Positions 24,911 through 36,486 of a stretch of 64,000 bases of DNA are shown one piece after another. The translations under genes were made by a program, and so were the position numbers. The number at the start of each line of letters is the position of its first letter. Position 1 is the stretch's first letter. The stretch lies in contig JAKOGI010000107.1 in NCBI GenBank assembly GCA_029747015.1, forward strand, positions 379,606-443,605, read 5' to 3'. A model generated the notes under the pieces. It saw only the letters and a program-made list of their open reading frames with translations, was not told the origin of the DNA and searched no databases. Source of the DNA: Carnegiea gigantea (taxonomy: Eukaryota > Streptophyta > Magnoliopsida > Caryophyllales > Cactaceae).

Positions 24911-27174
24911 TGTAAAACTTGTCACACAGCTACAAATTAAACCACTATTAAGGCTTATAAATAAGAATACAGCATAAGAAAGTAGGAGTCGATCCCCAAG
25001 GAAAGATATAAGAATAAGCTAGTTTGAATCCAATTAAGTTTACAATTCTAATTTTTTTCCCTTTTCTTTTAATTGCTAAAACAACTCAAATTAAACAAAT
25101 AAAAAATTTGAAAAACTATTTAGTATTACTCTAAAATATGCTAAACCTAATTCTGGAAATAAAGCAGTAAATACTCAACCTATTTGTTCTAGAAAAAATA
25201 AAAATAGAAATATTTCAAGATATTAAACTAAAAATTTAAATAGAAAATTTATGAAAAAATTCATAGAAAATAACCTCAATTAATAATCTGAAAATACTTA
25301 AATTTATATTTTCAAAATTATATCTAATTAATTTTAGAAAAGATAAAATAGAAAAATAAAATATGAAATTAAACAACTAATAAACTGCACTAAAAAAATG
25401 AAAATAAACAACAAAATTACCCAAATTATAAAACTGGATTTTCTAGACGTAATCAAGCCCTAAAAATGTAAAACAAAAAATAAAAATATAATTTTTAGAT
25501 TTATTCAAGTAAAACCTACATGTATCCATTGCATGAAATAATTCTGAAAAATTATCAAATAATTTCCAAAAATTCTGGAATTAAATAAAGCATATTAGGA
25601 CTCTACCCTAAAGTGCCATAAAATATGGAAAAACACAAAACAAACTATTTTCAACCTAATTTCTAACAAATCAGTAATCAATGATAAAAACATAATAGAA
25701 AATTAATCTAAAAACTAAACCACACTAAAAGTCAAAAATATAATTAATCTAAAATTACTAAGACACATCTAAAAGACTACTCCTTTTGGGGGGGGCGCAT
25801 AAACGATAAAGTCTATAAATTTTAGAATAAAAATTAACAAACTAAACAAATCAACTAAAAAGCAAGCAAATAATTATCAAATACACCAAATTTAAGAAAA
25901 TACTCAGCATAACTTATATTCATCATGCAAGTTAATATTTATCATCAACACATAAATTTACTTTTTTATGAGTTAGACTATAGAAGATACCCACTAGCAA
26001 ATATTTCCCGTTTTTTCTTAGATTATAGTTTACTTAGGTCAAATCCTAGTATTAACCATAATAGTTTTGATAGTCCTAGCACAAGCGTAAGAATTTAATC
26101 AAACTAGAGCATTAAGCATTAGAAAAACATCATCTAGTATCTTATAACCAATTTATCAGTAAATTGATTAAACAAAGATCTACAATGATTTTCTAATTAA
26201 AAGAGGTTTGAGCCATTCATGACCAATTAGGGTGGTACTTATGCTCAAAATACTAAAGCTTCTATGTACTTAAGCCTTTTAAACTATCAAATGAAATCAC
26301 ATTAACCTAATTAGCAACATTCTAATTAATTTAACATAAATATCATGAATAATAAACACAAACCATTATAGAATAATGGAATAAAAATCAATTAGGTAAT
26401 AAAGCACAAAACTTGTTTCAAGGTTTCAAATAGATCATACTAAGGACAAAAAGAACTACTCACTCATATTAAAAATTAAAATACATAAATTATCCAAATA
26501 ATTCATATTTAATAAAAAAGTAAACTTGGGAAATAAAAAACAATATTACTTGGTGTGATCAGAGAACGATGATGATAGGAATTGATGCTGATGATGGTGT
26601 GCTTGAAGTGATGATGCATGACGATGTGTGGCAAATGAAGATGTCAGGTGCGAATTGAAGGTGACAGTGATAAAGAAGTTTAATGATGATGATAGATAGT
26701 GATGGAGAGGAAGTGGGGAGATTATGCTGGGATTGGAAAGTGGCATGGTGTGAAGGAGGTTGTGTAAAGGGATTGTGGTGGGTGGCGAGGAGATGATGCA
26801 TGTGGTGGTTTGAGGTGTTGATATGAAGTATAATTCCACTAGGGGTGTTTTTTTTTTTCTTTGTAGGATTTTTTCTCTTTTAAGTCTTCCAATTCCTCTT
26901 CAATTAAGAGTAATAAGCTTGTAATCCTAGTCCAAACAAATCATTATGAAAATAATATTTTTCATAAATCATTATTTTTATACCGACTTGATAAATTTGT
27001 TTGTAAAACTCTTTAATAAATAAAACCCACATTTCTTTATATTTTCTTGTCCTCTTTTCATTATTAATCCTTAACCCAAAAAGTAGATAAAATAAACTTA
27101 ATTCGACAAAATAATATATAGAACATACATAACCTAAATAATTATTAAAAATATGTATGAATTATGACTTAACA
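24911..27174 (-). repeat. 5' LTR of the Athila-like element
   Basis: About 2.26 kb, pairing with 7230-9528. It begins TGTAAAACTTGTCACACAGC and ends GACTTAACA. It contains the counterpart of the ATGATG-rich tract (26550-26800), whose minus-strand ORFs are low complexity. Confidence 0.88.
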
Positions 27175-27179
27175 TCATA

Positions 27180-28706
27180 TTAGCATATAGATGCATCTAA
27201 GTTTACTTTTGGTGGTTTGTGGTAATGGAGATATCATAGACACTCTCATTGTTGACTTGGATAGCTGGTGTTAAAACACATGTTGCTTGAGAAAATGAGA
27301 GGAATAAGTAAGAAATAGATAACGAAAGATTTACGGCTAGATAAAATACCTAAAAATCGGATATAGAATGAGAAGATTTAAGAAAATAGTTTATGTCGGT
27401 TCAATCTAGTTTAACTACAAACAAAGATAAAATGAAGACCTTTAATTATGCAAAACAAATCGTACTTTGCTGTCTTCGCATTCCATATTTTAATGACTAT
27501 CCATGAGACATTATGTAATGTCAAACTTGGCTCAGGCAAATTTCTTCAAAATCAATCAAACGGCTCAAACCTCCCCCCCCCCCCCCCCCAAAAAAAAATC
27601 AATTGAAAAATGTTATGAGGACCTTGTTCATCTCTCTCCAATCCGACCATCAGATCCAATGAATTACTAGGAAAATATGACAAATATCTAAGTCAGTTCC
27701 ATGAATTAATGTGACACTCAAAAAAAAAAAAAAAAGCTATAGACAACACCCATCTTATAACATAACAGGAAAACATGACGACTAAAAACACCAAATCACC
27801 TAGATAAGCATCGAGAAGAACCCAGCACTGAAGGTCCTCTTATCAACAGTAATGATTAAACGTATGTATTGTCCGCCAAAACAAAAAGAAATGCATGTAC
27901 CATATTATCCAAAACAAAAAGTAATGTCAAAATGGAATAAGTGAAGGAGACTCCAACAATTACGTACATATAGAAGACGTTAACATTTTCATGCAGTAAA
28001 TAGGGTACCCCATGACCTAAAAAGACAAAACGGATCTAAAACCTCAAAGCCGCTCTGATTATATATATCTCTTCGTTGTCTGCAAAAGAAAAAGGAATAA
28101 GTGGACTCCAAAAAATATAAAAACAAAAAAGGAAAACACAGATAGAGTGAAATGCAGGAGAAAAGTTGATCTTTGTTGCCCTGCTATACTTCCATCGAAG
28201 AGGAGGAAGGCATACCTTATATGAAGGTCTCCATTTGGAAACCAAAGGTGAAATTCATCAGGAAAATTCAACATCAAAAAACAGAGGGTGCGAAAAAGAT
28301 GCATTAATGGTGATGGAAACTGAATGAGCAAATTGAGTGGCAGTCTCCGGAAATGTGTGATTATGGAATGCGAGAAGTGACATATAACTGCCCACAGCCC
28401 ACCATGTCCTTCTGCACGTTAACTTGGCTGTGTAAACGCCCCCTTGTATCTGGAAGTCCCAATGCATTGAAATTTGAAAATTTTCTGATAGGACAACTGT
28501 CTATACTAGTTTGCGCACGTGCTCATGTACGGGTGTCTAAATTTTAGAAAAAAAAATTGATAAGATAAAAGAATACATTTGGATTGGAAAAAAAAAACAA
28601 AAACATACACAGACCATGACCAAAGTAAACATATAAAACATAATGTTTCTATTTTTTCTTGGCTCTATTTTTTTCTTCGGCTTATTATGTACCCTAATTT
28701 TTATGT
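27180..28706. other. spacer without a supported gene
   Basis: AT-rich sequence with a C run of about 18 joined to an A run (27572-27598) and a second A run near 27720. Overlapping short ORFs occupy 28036-28547 on both strands. One on the minus strand (28258-28467) has an unusually protein-like composition (CRRTWWAVGSYMSLLAFHNH) but cannot be assigned to a family. Confidence 0.5.
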
Positions 28707-28711
28707 CCAAC

Positions 28712-29307
28712 TGTTAGGATTAATATCAGAGTAACAGTATAGCGGAAGCGATATGATGCAATAGAAAATCAGAAATTCAATCAACAAAACAACAGAATAG
28801 TAGGAAGAGAACAAGAACACAGGAATTTAACGTGGAAAACCCAATGTGGGAAAAACCACGGACGGCGACAGCACCCAAAACAATCCACTATGAGCAGAAA
28901 AGTACACCACGATCACAATCACCTCAGTGATTCGATCTAAGAGCAGACTTACAATCTCTCTCTATTGTAATCTCTCGCAAACTACTTTTACCTTTCAATG
29001 TGTTTGTGAGTACTGAAGTATTTTGGAACCTAGGCCTGACCCTCCTTTTATATGGCCTGAAAAGTAGGGTTTCCCCCCCTTGGAAAAACCCTAGCCGCCG
29101 CAGAGAAAACACCCTCAACGCCAAACCCTAGCCGCCAAAACAAGGCGGCAAAAAATTGGCCAGGGCACGACCGTGCCACGTGGCACGGCACCCCCGTGTC
29201 ACTTTACTGTTTGCTCCGTCTTCGACTCTTCGTCTTGGCACGCCCGTGTCTGTGCAGCATGGGCTCCCCGTGCTGATACTCGAAATTTTGGGCCATAAAA
29301 CCCAACA
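28712..29307 (-). repeat. 3' LTR of the copia element
   Basis: 596 bp, TGTTAGGAT to CCCAACA. Contains one GCCACGTGGC palindrome unit, where the 5' LTR has a tandem array. Confidence 0.97.
29044..29053 (-). promoter_or_regulatory. TATA box in the copia 3' LTR
   Basis: Minus strand reads ATATAAAAGG downstream of the G-box palindrome, matching TATAAAAGG in the 5' LTR at 33797-33805. Confidence 0.6.
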
Positions 29308-29322
29308 ATCTCCACTTTGGAC
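29308..29322 (-). other. polypurine tract of the copia element
   Basis: Minus strand reads CAAAGTGGAGAT directly before the 3' LTR start TGTTGGG. This is typical of Tnt1/Tork-type elements. Confidence 0.8.
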
Positions 29323-29407
29323 CAAAATCTCCAATCTTCAACTTTCCGTCGCCGTCGTCTGACCCCAAAGGGTGATGCCCCCTATGGGGCTATGCCCCGC
29401 AGGGCCC

Positions 29408-32400
29408 TCAGTGGCTGTGGACGCCTACTAAGTCCAAGCAATGGTCGAACTTAGCTATAAGTAGAGGCTTAGTCAACATGTCAGCAGGATTTTCTGAAGT
29501 GTGCACCTTTTTCACCACTATCTCTCCTGCAGCTACCGTGTCTCGCACGTAGTGGTACTTTACGCTGATATGCTTGGTCTTCGAGTGATAGGCATCATTT
29601 TTGGTCAGAGGTATGGCACTCTGACTGTCAGAATATACCACAGTGGTAGATTGTGGTACTCCAAGTTCAATTACCAGTCCCCTCAGCCAGGTAGCTTCCT
29701 TCACCCCTTCAGTAGTAGCAATATATTCAGCCTCTGTAGTAGACAAGGCTGCAATAGATTGCAGTGATGCTTTCCAGGAGAGAGCACCCCCACACATGGT
29801 AAAGATGTACCCAGATATGGACCTCCTCCTATCTAAGTCCCCAGCATAATCAGAGTCAGCAAAGCCTGTTACATCAGACATAACAGCTTTGTTTCTATCG
29901 AACACCAACCCCTTCCCTGCAGTACCCTTCAGATATCGAAGGATCCATTTCACAGCCTCCCAGTGATCCTTCCCACGATTATGCATATATCTACTTATCA
30001 CACTTACAGCATGTGATAAGTCAGGTCTAGTGTAAACCATAGCATACATTAAGCTCCCTACAGCACTAGAATAAGGTACCTTAGACATTCTACTGATGTC
30101 TTCCTCTGTTTGCGGACAGCATTCCGCAGACAGTCTAAAGTGTGCAGCAAGTGGAGTAGATACTGCCTTGCAGTCCCCCATGTTGAATCTACTCAGTACT
30201 TTCTCAACGTACCTTTCTTGAGATAAGTATAGTTTACCTCCCTTCCGATCCCTGTGGATCTCCATGCCCAGTATTTTCTTTGCTGCACCCAAGTCTTTCA
30301 TCTCAAACTCTTTACTGAGTTGAGATTTCAGCATGCTAATTAAACTTTTATCTTTAGAGACAATTAGCATATCATCAACATACAGCAATAGATATATAAA
30401 AGTCCCATCACCATACTGTCTGAAGTATACACAATTATCATATGTACTGCGTATATATCCTTTATCAATCATAAACGTATCAAAACGTTTATACCACTGC
30501 CTAGGAGCTTGTTCGAGTCCATACAAGGACTTCTTTAACTTACACACTAGATGTTCCTTTCCAGGAACAGTGAACCCTTTAGGCTGCCTCATGTAAATCT
30601 CCTCTTCTAGCTCTCCATGCAGGAAGGCTGTTTTTACATTTAACTGCTCCAACTCCAAGTCAAATAGTATAACAAAAGAAAGAAGTAATCGAATGGAGGT
30701 ATGTCTAACAACAGGGGAGAAAACCTCATTGTAATCAATACCTTCCCGTTGCTTACAACCACGAACAACCAATCGTGTCTTCCATCTTGCATCCTCAACC
30801 CTAGGAATTTCCTCTTTCTTCTTGTAAATCCACTTGGCAGTTAAGGCTCTTCGGCCTTTAGGCAGGTCACACAGTTCCCAGGTTCTGTTCTTCTGCAGAT
30901 TTTCCATCTCTTCTTGCATAGCCAGCAGCCAATTAGGTGAACTCGGGCAGGTGATTGCTTCAGTGTAGTTTGGAGGTTCAACACCTTCAGGCACTTCTTC
31001 TGCAACTGAAAGTACGTATGCTATCAGTCCCTCATCATCATTGTACCGGGCAGGTCTCCTGATCTCCCTTCGAGGACGATCACGAGCTATAGAATGCTCA
31101 ACCTCTACCTGAGGTTGATCAGAACTGATAGTCCCAGGCTCAGTAACCTGGGCTTCCCTATTGGGCTCCTCAGCAGCTCCACCTTGAGCTGCAATGGTCT
31201 CCACCTCCACCTCCAACTCCATAGTGGTATCTTCCTGATTACCTGCATCAGTAGAAGGAACAACAGAATCCTTTCCAGAAGGCAACATAACAGTCTCGTT
31301 GAAAGTAACATCTCTACTTTTTATTACTTTCTTAGACTCAGGGTACCACATGCGATACCCCTTGGATTCAGAAGCATATTCTAAAAACATGCATTTGATA
31401 GCCCTGGGGGCTAATTTCCCATCATTCACATGGGCATATATAGGACATCCAAATGTCCTAAGATTAGAATAGTCAATAGGATTACCTTACCATACTTCTT
31501 CTGGAATCTGAAAATCAATGGAGGAATGTGGTGAACGATTCACCAAGTAGCAGGCTGTAGAGATGGCCTCAGCCCAGAATGCTTTGCGATCCCAAAGTCT
31601 AGCATTTGAAAGCATACACCGTGCTTTCTCCAAGAGTGTTCTGTTGATTCGTTCTGCAACCCCATTCTGCTGTGGTTTCCCAACCAAAGTCTTGTGCCTG
31701 GCTATGCCGTTTACTGTGCAAAACTCCTCAAACTCTGATTCAACAAACTCCAGGCCATTGTCAGTCCTGAGTTTCTTGATCTTTCTCCCAGTCTGGTTCT
31801 CAACCAGAGCTTTAAACTTCTTAAACATAGAAAAGGACTCATTTTTATGTCTTAAGAAGTAAACCCAAACCTTACGTGAGAAATCATCAACAAATGTCAA
31901 CATGTAACGCTTACCCCCAAAAAAAGGTTCCTTTGAGGGACCCCACAGGTCAGAATGGATATAATCTAGGGTCCCCTGAGTACGGTGTGTTGCTTTAGAG
32001 AAACTCACCTTTTTCTGTTTCCCAAAAACACAATGATCACAGAAATCTAACTTACCCGTACTGGCGTTACCAAGATAACCTTTCTTCCCCAGAATAGTCA
32101 TCCCTTTCTCACTCATATGGCCCAACCTCATGTGCCATAACCTCGTGTCATCTACTGTACCCACTGCAGCTACGCCTGTAACTGTAGCTCCTTGCAGAAT
32201 GTAGAGACTCCCCTGCCTCAGTCCCTTCATCATCACCATGGCTCCCTTAGTTACCTTTAGGACACCATTCTCCATAACGATCCTGCAACCATTAGTCTCA
32301 AGAATACCCAAAGAGATCAAACAACGAGTCATATCAGGAATGTGACGCACTTTAGACAAAGTTCTAATAGTGCCATCATGGGTTTTAATCTGAACCGTAC

Positions 32401-33439
32401 CTATCCCTGCAACCTTGCATTCAGCATCGTTGCCCATAAGTACAACCCCAGACTCCACAGGTTCATAAGTTACAAACCAGTCCCGACGAGGACACATGTG
32501 GAACGTGCAACCAGAATCTAAAACCCAATTATCATTCACTCCTCTCCCAGAAGTGGTAGCTAACGAAGTAGCAAGCAATACATCCCCATCAGACTCATAC
32601 TCTACTACATAATCAGCTGTAGCAGTTTTCTCCTTCTCCTCATTCTTTTTCTTTAATTTCCAGCAATTAGCCTTGATATGACCCAGTTTGTTGCAGAAGT
32701 GACAGGTTTTATTAGCATGAGGATTCCGTGATTTAGAACGGCTCTTTTTTCTGTTACCATTCCCCCTTTTCTCTGTTGTCCTACCTCTGACTGCCAATCC
32801 CTCGCCCGAATCAGCATGAATGTCATGGTCAAATGTTTCTTTAGATAGTAGGTTAGCCTTGACATCCTCAAATGATATAGTATCTGAATTACTATACAGC
32901 ATAATTTCTTTAAAGTGTTTGTAGGAAGGGGGTAGTGAGACAACAAGTAGGATAGCTTTATCCTCATCATCAATTTTAACGTCCAAGCTTTCTAGATCCA
33001 CTAGAATTGAATTAAACTCATTCAGATGTTTTTGGACGGGCGTACCTTCAGCCATACGACAGGTATATAACCTTTCTTTCAGCCTGATCTTATTTGCTAG
33101 ACTTTTTGTCATATACAACTCTTCTAGCCGAATCCAAAGGTCTATAGCAGTTACCTTATCAGGTACCTCTTGCAGAACGTGAGGTGCCAGGCACAGTTGT
33201 ATGGCTGAAACCGCTTTTAGCTCCAGTTCCTCCCATTCGTCTTCCGTCAGCGACCCACGCCGCTTCTTCTGTTCTTCAGCCCATTGCTCATCTATTGTCT
33301 TCTCGGGTTTGACATGAGGTCCCTTCAGGACCTTCTACAACCCGTGCTGGATGAGAACCGCTCTCATCTGCACCTTCCAGAGATTAAAACTAATCTCTCC
33401 GTCGAACTTCTGAATGTCTACCTTCATGATTGAAGACAT
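29408..33439 (-). pseudogene. copia gag-pol polyprotein, broken by two stop codons
   Basis: One continuous frame of 1343 codons from ATG at 33439 to the stop at 29408, a normal length. Two internal stops interrupt it: TAG at 33337-33335 (codon 35, gag) and TAA at 31489-31487 (codon 651, integrase). In order it shows gag; a zinc knuckle CHFCNKLGHIKANC; a protease site WVLDSGCTFHM; an integrase HHCC (HMRLGHM, CDHC) and core (VDDFSRKVWVYFL, LRTDNGLEF, NGVAER); RT with YVDDMLI; and RNase H ([21 protein letters not shown]). RT motif A reads [10 protein letters not shown], where the family has a catalytic Asp at the N (codon at 30640-30638), so RT should be dead even if the stops were read through. 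Confidence 0.95.
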
Positions 33440-33450
33440 CCTATAACCAG

Positions 33451-33462
33451 GCTCTGATACCA
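33451..33462 (-). other. primer-binding site (initiator Met tRNA)
   Basis: Minus strand reads TGGTATCAGAGC two bases after the 5' LTR, the classic site for the tRNA-iMet 3' end. Confidence 0.95.
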
Positions 33463-33796
33463 CTTGTTAGGATTAATATCAGAGTAACAGTATACCGGAA
33501 GCGATAGGATGCAATAGAAAATCAGAAATTCAATCAACAGAACAACAGAATAGTAGGAAGAGAACAAGAACACAGGAATTTAACGTGGAAAACCCAATGT
33601 GGGAAAAACCACGGACGGCGACAGCACCAAAAACAATCCACTATGAGCAGGAAAGTACACCACGATCACAATCACCTCAGTAATTCAATCTAAGAGCAGA
33701 CTTACAATCTCTCTCTATTGTAATCTCTCGCAAACTACTTTTACCTCTCAATGTGTTTATGAGTACTGAAGTATTTTAGAACCTAGGCCTGACCCT

Positions 33797-33805
33797 CCTT
33801 TTATA
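33797..33805 (-). promoter_or_regulatory. TATA box in the copia 5' LTR
   Basis: Minus strand reads TATAAAAGG about 300 bases into the LTR, downstream of the G-box array. Position and sequence fit a U3 core promoter. Confidence 0.65.
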
Positions 33806-33914
33806 GGGCCTGAAAAGTAGGGTTTCCCCCCCCCGGAAAAACCCTAACCGCCGCAGAAAAAACACCCTCAACGCCAAACCCTAGCTGCCAAAACAAGGCG
33901 GCAAAAAATTGGCC

Positions 33915-33985
33915 GGGGCCCCACCGTGCCACGTGGCACGGCCCCACCGTGCCACATGGCACAACCGTGCCACGTGGCACGACAC
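33915..33985 (-). promoter_or_regulatory. tandem G-box palindromes in U3
   Basis: Three tandem units of the type CCGTGCCACGTGGCACGG. Two hold a perfect CACGTG G-box and one the variant CACATG. They lie about 115-190 bases from the LTR 5' end, upstream of the TATA box. G-boxes are bZIP/bHLH targets in plants, so a stress-responsive enhancer role is inferred. The 3' LTR has only one unit. Confidence 0.65.
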
Positions 33986-34106
33986 CCCCGTGTCACTTTG
34001 CTGTTTGCTCCGTCTTCGGTTCTTCATCTTGGCACGCCCGTGTCTGTGCAGCATGGGCTCCCCGTGCCGATACTCGAGATTTTGGGCCATAAAACCCAAC
34101 ACCAAC

Positions 34107-36486
34107 ATTTTGAATATGAATGTTCTATTTCCCTTAAATGTGTCACGATTTTTGTGAATCTCCTCTACGTTCAGATTTATAACCAGTTTAAATAATTTCA
34201 AACTGATCTCCTTTTTGTTCTTGATAAAGTAATTTGATCAAAAATTGTAAAAAGAAATATGATATAATAGGAAAACAAATGTAAAAAATGCAAAAACATG
34301 GTGTAATGCGATGGGTATTAGTCGACCTCCTCCCAAAAAAAGAAACAGAAAGCACTTGAAAATAAAATTTTGTTCTATCCTCCTTCACTTGGAGGTTTTT
34401 TTTTTAGTTATTATTGTCAATATTATGTACAAAAAGAGTGTAACTTTTACATTCTTTTCCAACAGCCTCAAATCTTCCAACTCCTGTGTTACATCTCCCA
34501 TTCTTACATGATCACATCCTTTGTTTTTTGAAAATTCTAGAGTTGTACGGGGGGAAAAAAAATCCTTTCCAACACAAGAACAAGTATGAACAGTTGATCG
34601 ATTAATGGTACTAAAAGGAAGTTATGCCCCAACAAAACAACATAAAAAACACTTGAACATAAATTATTATTTTTTCTTCTCTTCATTTTCCTTGGGTTCT
34701 TCCCTCCAATTATTGTCGCCATTATGTACAAAACTTGTGCAACTTTTACCCACAACCTCACATGTCGCATGTTCTCCCATTCTTACATTACCACACGTCT
34801 TTTTTAAATCAATTCTAAGAGTCATAAGCGAAAAAATCTTACATACACAACAAAAATATAAAAAGCCGATAGATTAATGCTACTAAAAAGAAAGTCATGT
34901 AAATTAAACCTAATAAACCTCTGTATTCTTAATTTGCTCGGCAAATAGAGAGATTAGCTTAAAAAAATTGGAGATAAAACTGGTAACAAGATAGTTGTAG
35001 ATTAAATCCAAGAAGCCTCATATGACTCTAAGGTATAGAAGGAATTAGCCTTTAAATTAATATTGAAAATTAAGAAGTAGAAAGATATTTTGTTGAAAAG
35101 TGAAACAAAATAAAATTTAAATTAAAAGGACCAAATTAGATATTTTTCAGGGAACATATGTTATATCAAAGAAAATATATAACATCAGAAGTTTACTACA
35201 CATTCTATGGGTGAGATATCGTTTGGTCACTAAAAACTTGTTTACTTTTTTTTAAACAAATTAGAATTTAACCTATTATTATATAGGAAGCTATGAGTCA
35301 TGATATTTCTTTCATGTCAACTTCTACAATAGTCATCATACTTTAAATGTCATGATTTAGAAACAAATTTAAACTAATAAAATGTATTGAGCTTCCTTGT
35401 ATTATATTCATTAAAGGTCTTGAAATTATCTTCATGAAGTAAAATGAACCCATTAACAACATGAGATCCATCACTGACGTTATAGCCATTTTGTAATTCT
35501 CCAAAAGAAAAATACATATCTTTAAACCCTCCTAAAATACATTAGTCGGTTTATAATGATCCCCAAAAAGAATAAACCTCCTAAAATTTCTCTTTAGCCC
35601 AAATGGAAAAATTAGTGTCTCTCATCTATCTCATGCATCGCCACCAAAACAAAAACAAAGATTTGTTTTCTTTCTTTCTTTTTTTGTTTACGAGGAGAGG
35701 GGAGGAGACTTGTATGAAAGACAGACATGGATTGGAGATGCAAACAATGCCGTGGGTAATTCTACATGGTGCCAACTAATTGAAGACAAAGTGCATAACG
35801 TCCTTGTCAACAGCCATTAGGGCGACACTGCATACCGGCTTGGTCGGGCTTCCATGACTCCTTCCCTATTTTTTGATGCACTCGACAAATTATTCATTCT
35901 TGCTGCTCTTGGGCTCAGTCAATTGATCAATTGACCTACCTTAGGACATTATAGATCCATGAGGGTATCGTTGTCAATGAGGAACAATCTCAAAGTTTCG
36001 TATGAATATATATCTTTTGGCGTTAAACCGTAATAATTACAGAAATAGGGGAAATCTAATGGGCCATCAATTATAGATAGAAGAATCATACAATATCCTG
36101 AGACGCATTAACACTGAGTGAGAGCCCTATAATCCCTTTAAACTGAGCATGTTACACCATACCATCGCAGCAAATCACAATCTCCACCACAACCATCTCC
36201 AAACCATGAATAAATGATCTCAGCCCGTAATTTCCGACGCACCAACATGAAAGATTACATTGCATAGAAAAATATAGCTAGGATTGTTAGGCAGGAGAAA
36301 AGAGAAAGCAGAAAGGGGGATGAAGAAGGTGACAAACGTTGTTGCACATATAAATTGTTGTGTTGGGCATTAATTATATGTCATGGATATGAGAAAGAAT
36401 ATGATATGAGAAAGAAGATATAGATTCCAAATACAGGTGAAGGAGGGGGAGAGAATTTCGGGGAGGAGGTTGGGGTGATTAATTAG
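34107..36486. other. spacer without a supported gene
   Basis: AT-rich sequence with small ORFs only. The first part holds a diverged tandem repeat described separately. The remainder to 36486 shows no recognisable coding, RNA or transposon structure. Confidence 0.55.
34300..34900. repeat. diverged tandem repeat, unit about 275-290 bp
   Basis: Two successive segments share ordered blocks: CACTTGAAAATAAA / CACTTGAACATAAA, TTATGTACAAAA, GTAACTTTTAC / GCAACTTTTAC, and CTCCCATTCTTACAT. A third copy starts near 34866 with CGATAGATTAATGCTACTAA, mirroring CGATCGATTAATGGTACTAA at about 34597. Confidence 0.7.

Larger units (their letters stand above)
7230..27174 (-). mobile_element. Athila-like Ty3/gypsy retrotransposon, decayed and nested
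   Basis: Complete outline of a minus-strand LTR element. LTRs are at 7230-9528 (3') and 24911-27174 (5'). Both start TGTAAA on the plus strand and end in ACTCAACA or ACTTAACA. Flanks are TCTTA (7225-7229) and TCATA (27175-27179), a 5-bp target duplication with one mismatch. A degraded primer site abuts the 5' LTR and a purine tract abuts the 3' LTR. Internal order on the minus strand is gag, PR, RT, RNase H, IN, which is Ty3/gypsy order. Motifs (LKYAYLG before RT, FIDD, the IN GPFPFSFG start) fit the Athila/Tat branch. All frames are full of stops. The element is split by a nested 8.27-kb insertion and a small MITE. It is inactive and the oldest insertion here. Confidence 0.88.
28712..34101 (-). 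mobile_element. Ty1/copia retrotransposon, Tork/Tnt1-like
   Basis: A complete minus-strand element of 5.39 kb. LTRs at 28712-29307 and 33465-34101 both begin TGTTAGGAT and end CCCAACA. The target duplication CCAAC is perfect (28707-28711 and 34102-34106). The primer site matches initiator-Met tRNA, and a polypurine tract adjoins the 3' LTR. One long gag-pol frame runs in the order gag, PR, IN, RT, RNase H, which is diagnostic for copia. About 20 differences between the LTRs, apart from a repeat-number change, suggest a moderately recent insertion. Confidence 0.97.
33465..34101 (-). repeat. 5' LTR of the copia element
   Basis: 637 bp, about 40 bp longer than its partner because of additional palindrome units at 33910-33985. 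The LTR acts as promoter and terminator for the element. Confidence 0.97.
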
